A stretch of DNA of 64,000 nt from JAJPHW01 sp963771505 (GTDB taxonomy: Bacteria; Acidobacteriota; Terriglobia; Terriglobales; Acidobacteriaceae). The notes beneath the pieces are model-generated. The model ran no database searches, had not been told where the DNA came from, and was given only the letters and a program-made list of their open reading frames with translations. Below are positions 61,325 through 64,000 of the stretch, one piece after another. Made by a program: the position numbers and the translations under genes. Within the stretch, counting starts at the first letter, position 1. Each line of letters opens with the position of its first letter. The stretch lies in contig CAVYTO010000006.1 of the NCBI GenBank assembly GCA_963771505.1, positions 496,001-560,000 on the forward strand, in the 5' to 3' direction.

Positions 61325-63769
61325 ATGTTTGAACGCTATACGGAGAAGGCTAGGCGGGTCATATTTTTTGCCCGCTACGAGGCCAGCCAGTTCGGCTCTC
61401 CCTACATTGAGACCGAACATTTGTTGCTGGGCTTGTTGCGGGAGGATAAGGCCCTCACCAACCGATTTCTTCGTTCCCATGCTTCGGTCGAATCGATTCG
61501 CAAACAGATCGAAGCTCACACAACGATCCGAGAGAAGGTTTCGACTTCAGTTGACCTTCCTCTAAGCAACGAGTGCAAGCGCGTGCTCGCCTACGCCGCC
61601 GAAGAAGCGGAGCGCCTTTCGCACAAACACATTGGGACCGAGCATCTTCTTTTAGGTTTGCTGCGAGAAGAAAAATGCTTCGCCGCAGAGATTCTGCATG
61701 AACGCGGCCTGCGCCTGCCTGCGATTCGCGAGGAGCTTGCGCGTACCAGTCAGGAGAAATCGCAGCCGCAACGCCAGCGCGAGTCTTCCTTATTAAGCGA
61801 ATTCTCTCGCGACCTTACACAGGCTGCGATGGATACGCAACTCGATCCGCTGGTTGGACGCGACGGAGAATTAGACCGCGTTATTCAAATTCTCTGCCGC
61901 CGGACGAAAAATAATCCGGTTCTGATTGGCGAACCGGGCGTCGGCAAGACCGCAATCGTGGAAGGTCTGGCTCAACGCATCGCCGATGGTGAAGTTCCTT
62001 CGTTTTTGGCCGATAAGCGCATCCTCGCTCTTGATCTTTCCTTGATCGTTGCGGGCACCAAGTATCGCGGTCAGTTCGAAGAACGGCTGAAGACCATCAT
62101 GAAAGAGCTGATGGAATCGCAGAATTCCATCGTCTTTATTGATGAGTTGCACACCCTGGTCGGTGCAGGCTCGGCCGAAGGCTCTTTGGACGCTGCCAAC
62201 ATCCTGAAGCCCGCGCTTTCTCGCGGAGAGATTCAGTGCATCGGCGCAACCACGCCCGGCGAATATCGCAAGTCGATTGAGAAAGACCGGTCGCTTGAAC
62301 GCCGCTTCCAGTCCGTGAAAGTTCCGCCTCCAAACGAGGAGGACGCAACCAAAATTCTGTTCGGCATTAAAGACCGCTACGAAAAGTTCCATGCGGTCAC
62401 TTACACGGACGATTCCATCAACTTTGCGGTTTCGCACTCCAACCGCTACATTCCAGACCGGTTCCTTCCGGACAAGGCCATCGACTTAATCGATGAAGCC
62501 GGCGCCCGCGTAAAGTTGCGCCAGACTTCGCTTCCGGAAGAAATCACGGAAGTGCAGAAGCGGGTTAAATTCATCGTCCATCGCATGGAAAATGCGATTG
62601 CGAACCATGAGTTTGAGAAGGCACGCTTCTATTCCGATGAGGAACGCAAGGAACGTGAGAACCTGCGTGCCCTGCGCGAGAAATATCATCTCGATGAATC
62701 CGCCACCGGCGTTGTCGGTCGCGAAGACATCGAAGACGTGGTCTCTCGCTGGACCGGCGTGCCCATCACTTCGATCAAAGAAGAAGAGACGCAAAAGCTG
62801 CTTCGCATCGAAGAAGAGCTGCACCGGCGCGTGATTTCGCAGGACAAAGCCATCAGCGCTTTGGCCCGCGCTATTCGTCGCAGCCGCGCTGGACTGAAAA
62901 ATCCCAACCGGCCCATCGGCTCGTTCCTGTTTTTGGGTCCGACCGGCGTAGGAAAGACCGAAGTCGCTCGAACCCTGGCGCATTTCATGTTCGGCAGCGA
63001 GAAATCGCTGATTCGCTTTGATATGTCCGAATTCATGGAAAAGCATTCGGTCTCGAAGCTGATCGGATCGCCTCCGGGATATGTGGGATACGAGGAAGGC
63101 GGCCAGCTGACTGAGCGCGTTAAACGTGCGCCGTATTCGGTGGTCTTGCTCGACGAAATCGAGAAAGCGCACCCCGATGTGTTCAACATCCTTTTGCAGG
63201 TTTTTGAAGACGGGCACCTCACGGACGGACTGGGCAATCGGGTTGACTTCAAAAATACGGTCATCATCATGACCTCGAATATCGGCGCACGCCATTTGCA
63301 ACGCCGCGAGGGTCTCGGATTCCAGTCGGGAGCCGAAGACATGGTCGCCGAAAAGGTTGAAGACCTGGTCAAGGGCGAAGTTAAACGGACTTTCAATCCA
63401 GAGTTCCTCAATCGTCTGGATGAAGTCATTATCTTTAACGCCTTGACCGAAGGCGACCTGATCCAGATTCTCGAATTGCTGATTGGCCAGCTGAATGCCA
63501 ATCTGGCGCAAAAGGCCATCACGGTCACGGTGACCGATGAAGCCGAGAAATGGATACTCAACCAGACGATGTCCGATCGCAGTTACGGCGCTCGACCGTT
63601 ACGGCGGGCCCTGCAAAAGTACATCGAGGATCCGCTTTCCGAGGCGCTTATTCAGGGCACGATCACAACGCGGCCAGCATTCATCGAAGTCTTTCTTGAC
63701 GGGAACAAGCTCTTCTATCGTCCCGTGGATTCGAAAGAGACTGAAGGCGTTTTGCTTTACGAGAGCTAA
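61325..63769 (+). CDS. clpC: ATP-dependent Clp protease ATPase subunit
   Basis: This 814-residue Hsp100 unfoldase feeds proteins to ClpP. The start is ATG 61325 with a G-rich Shine-Dalgarno run (AGGGGGGACGG). Two Clp-N repeats are in residues 1-145 (EKARRVIFFARYEASQFGSP and SHKHIGTEHLLLGLLREEK). The first AAA+ domain has GEPGVGKTAIVEGLAQRIAD and IVFIDELHTLVGAG. The middle (UVR-like) domain is near 420-460 (FEKARFYSDEERKERENL). The second AAA+ domain has LFLGPTGVGKTEVARTLAHF, LLDEIEKAHPDVFNILLQVF, and LTDGLGNRVDFKNTVIIMTS. No ClpP gene is in the window. Single gene, terminated at 63786. Confidence 0.97.
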   Translation: MFERYTEKARRVIFFARYEASQFGSPYIETEHLLLGLLREDKALTNRFLRSHASVESIRKQIEAHTTIREKVSTSVDLPLSNECKRVLAYAAEEAERLSHKHIGTEHLLLGLLREEKCFAAEILHERGLRLPAIREELARTSQEKSQPQRQRESSLLSEFSRDLTQAAMDTQLDPLVGRDGELDRVIQILCRRTKNNPVLIGEPGVGKTAIVEGLAQRIADGEVPSFLADKRILALDLSLIVAGTKYRGQFEERLKTIMKELMESQNSIVFIDELHTLVGAGSAEGSLDAANILKPALSRGEIQCIGATTPGEYRKSIEKDRSLERRFQSVKVPPPNEEDATKILFGIKDRYEKFHAVTYTDDSINFAVSHSNRYIPDRFLPDKAIDLIDEAGARVKLRQTSLPEEITEVQKRVKFIVHRMENAIANHEFEKARFYSDEERKERENLRALREKYHLDESATGVVGREDIEDVVSRWTGVPITSIKEEETQKLLRIEEELHRRVISQDKAISALARAIRRSRAGLKNPNRPIGSFLFLGPTGVGKTEVARTLAHFMFGSEKSLIRFDMSEFMEKHSVSKLIGSPPGYVGYEEGGQLTERVKRAPYSVVLLDEIEKAHPDVFNILLQVFEDGHLTDGLGNRVDFKNTVIIMTSNIGARHLQRREGLGFQSGAEDMVAEKVEDLVKGEVKRTFNPEFLNRLDEVIIFNALTEGDLIQILELLIGQLNANLAQKAITVTVTDEAEKWILNQTMSDRSYGARPLRRALQKYIEDPLSEALIQGTITTRPAFIEVFLDGNKLFYRPVDSKETEGVLLYES

Positions 63770-63785
63770 GTTAAACTTTCTACCG

Positions 63786-63820
63786 CGCCGTCGGCTTTTA
63801 GCTGGCGGCGTTTCTTTTTT
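63786..63820 (+). terminator. rho-independent terminator of clpC
   Basis: CGCCG (63786-63790) pairs with CGGCG (63806-63810), with inner GCT/AGC pairing around the loop. The T-rich tract TTTCTTTTTT follows. It starts 17 bases past the clpC stop. Confidence 0.8.
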
Positions 63821-63859
63821 GGTCTTGCACTTCACCTAAACCCGAGAACAGGTCAACAG

Positions 63860-64000
63860 CTACTTGGTCCAATCTTCGACTTTTAGTTTCTTTACATGTC
63901 GGAAGACGCGATTATGGCTGACCAGCGTGGTCGTTGTTGCGAGGGCGTGCGAAGCGATCATCAAATCGAGGTTGCCCAGCGGAGTACCTCGCTCTTCGAG
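63860..64000 (-). CDS. PIN-domain (VapC-like) toxin, 5' truncated by window edge
   Basis: Only the last 46 codons are visible, ending at the TAG at 63860. The end reads LEERGTPLGNLDLMIASHAL and then TTTTLVSHNRVFRHVKKLKV with EDWTK. This is the C-terminal pattern of VapC ribonucleases: GxxDxxIAAHALAxxxTLVTxNxxxF, here with Asp in GNLDLMIASHA and the Asn in SHNRVF. VapC toxins cut tRNA or rRNA and are held by VapB. The antitoxin and the rest of the gene lie outside the window. It is convergent with clpC. Confidence 0.8.
   Translation of the reverse strand, partial: LEERGTPLGNLDLMIASHALATTTTLVSHNRVFRHVKKLKVEDWTK

Overview
The window looks like a chromosomal segment of an acidobacterium, probably of the Terriglobia/Koribacter type. 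This is inferred from the gene families present: an Oar-like TonB-dependent receptor with an N-terminal carboxypeptidase-regulatory domain, a serine/threonine kinase fused to TPR repeats, two TonB-type energy transducers, secreted amidohydrolase and DPP-IV-type peptidases, and many short 4-base ATGA/TTGA gene overlaps. No species-level claim is made. No tRNA, rRNA, CRISPR array, prophage or insertion sequence was recognised.

Layout. 1-9.3 kb: a cut-off M20 peptidase coupled to an exported amidohydrolase, a large TonB protein, a secreted protein coupled to a multi-TM membrane protein, and the kinase-TPR sensor, which has an 11-bp minisatellite upstream of its start. 9.4-12.2 kb: an accessory patch of six short, mostly unrecognised minus-strand genes. 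Each is followed by a copy of the same palindromic repeat; three copies are complete two-arm inverted repeats and three are half copies. The geometry is that of an integron cassette array without a visible integrase, and this is the most unusual region of the window. 12.2-24.6 kb: housekeeping and metabolism, namely a tandem ThyX-like protein, a FabG-GNAT-YceI-dienelactone hydrolase operon, an XRE regulator, PurH, TrpG, TrpE (on the opposite strand) and an MBL-fold hydrolase. 24.6-26.6 kb: a SAM riboswitch and terminator ahead of a threonine-synthase-like PLP enzyme that is translationally coupled to a ThiS/MoaD-like sulfur carrier.

26.6-41.1 kb: a TauE/SafE permease, a cupin, GyrA with an unusual quinolone-determining region, an ICMT-like methyltransferase plus PadR pair with a readable promoter and operator, L31 with a clear terminator, a Dus enzyme, an MBL hydrolase, a DPP-IV-like peptidase, two exported unknowns and PruA. 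41.2-49.8 kb: a three-part GH18/deacetylase/glycosyltransferase polysaccharide protein, a GT39-like membrane protein and the Oar-like receptor. 50.2-58.1 kb: one long minus-strand run with small gaps or overlaps (alr, alpha/beta hydrolase, GNAT, glyA, GT4, serS, a membrane protein, a LolA-like protein). 58.1-64 kb: a second TonB protein divergent from a LolC/LolD ABC exporter, ClpC with a terminator, and the cut-off end of a PIN-domain (VapC-like) toxin.

Envelope functions recur: TonB proteins, the Oar receptor, LolA-like, LolCD, polysaccharide synthesis and exported peptidases. Together they fit a Gram-negative soil bacterium that takes up and degrades polymers. Starts were chosen from Shine-Dalgarno sequences, overlaps and signal peptides, and are flagged where ambiguous. 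All functional statements rest on reading motifs by eye; no database search was run.
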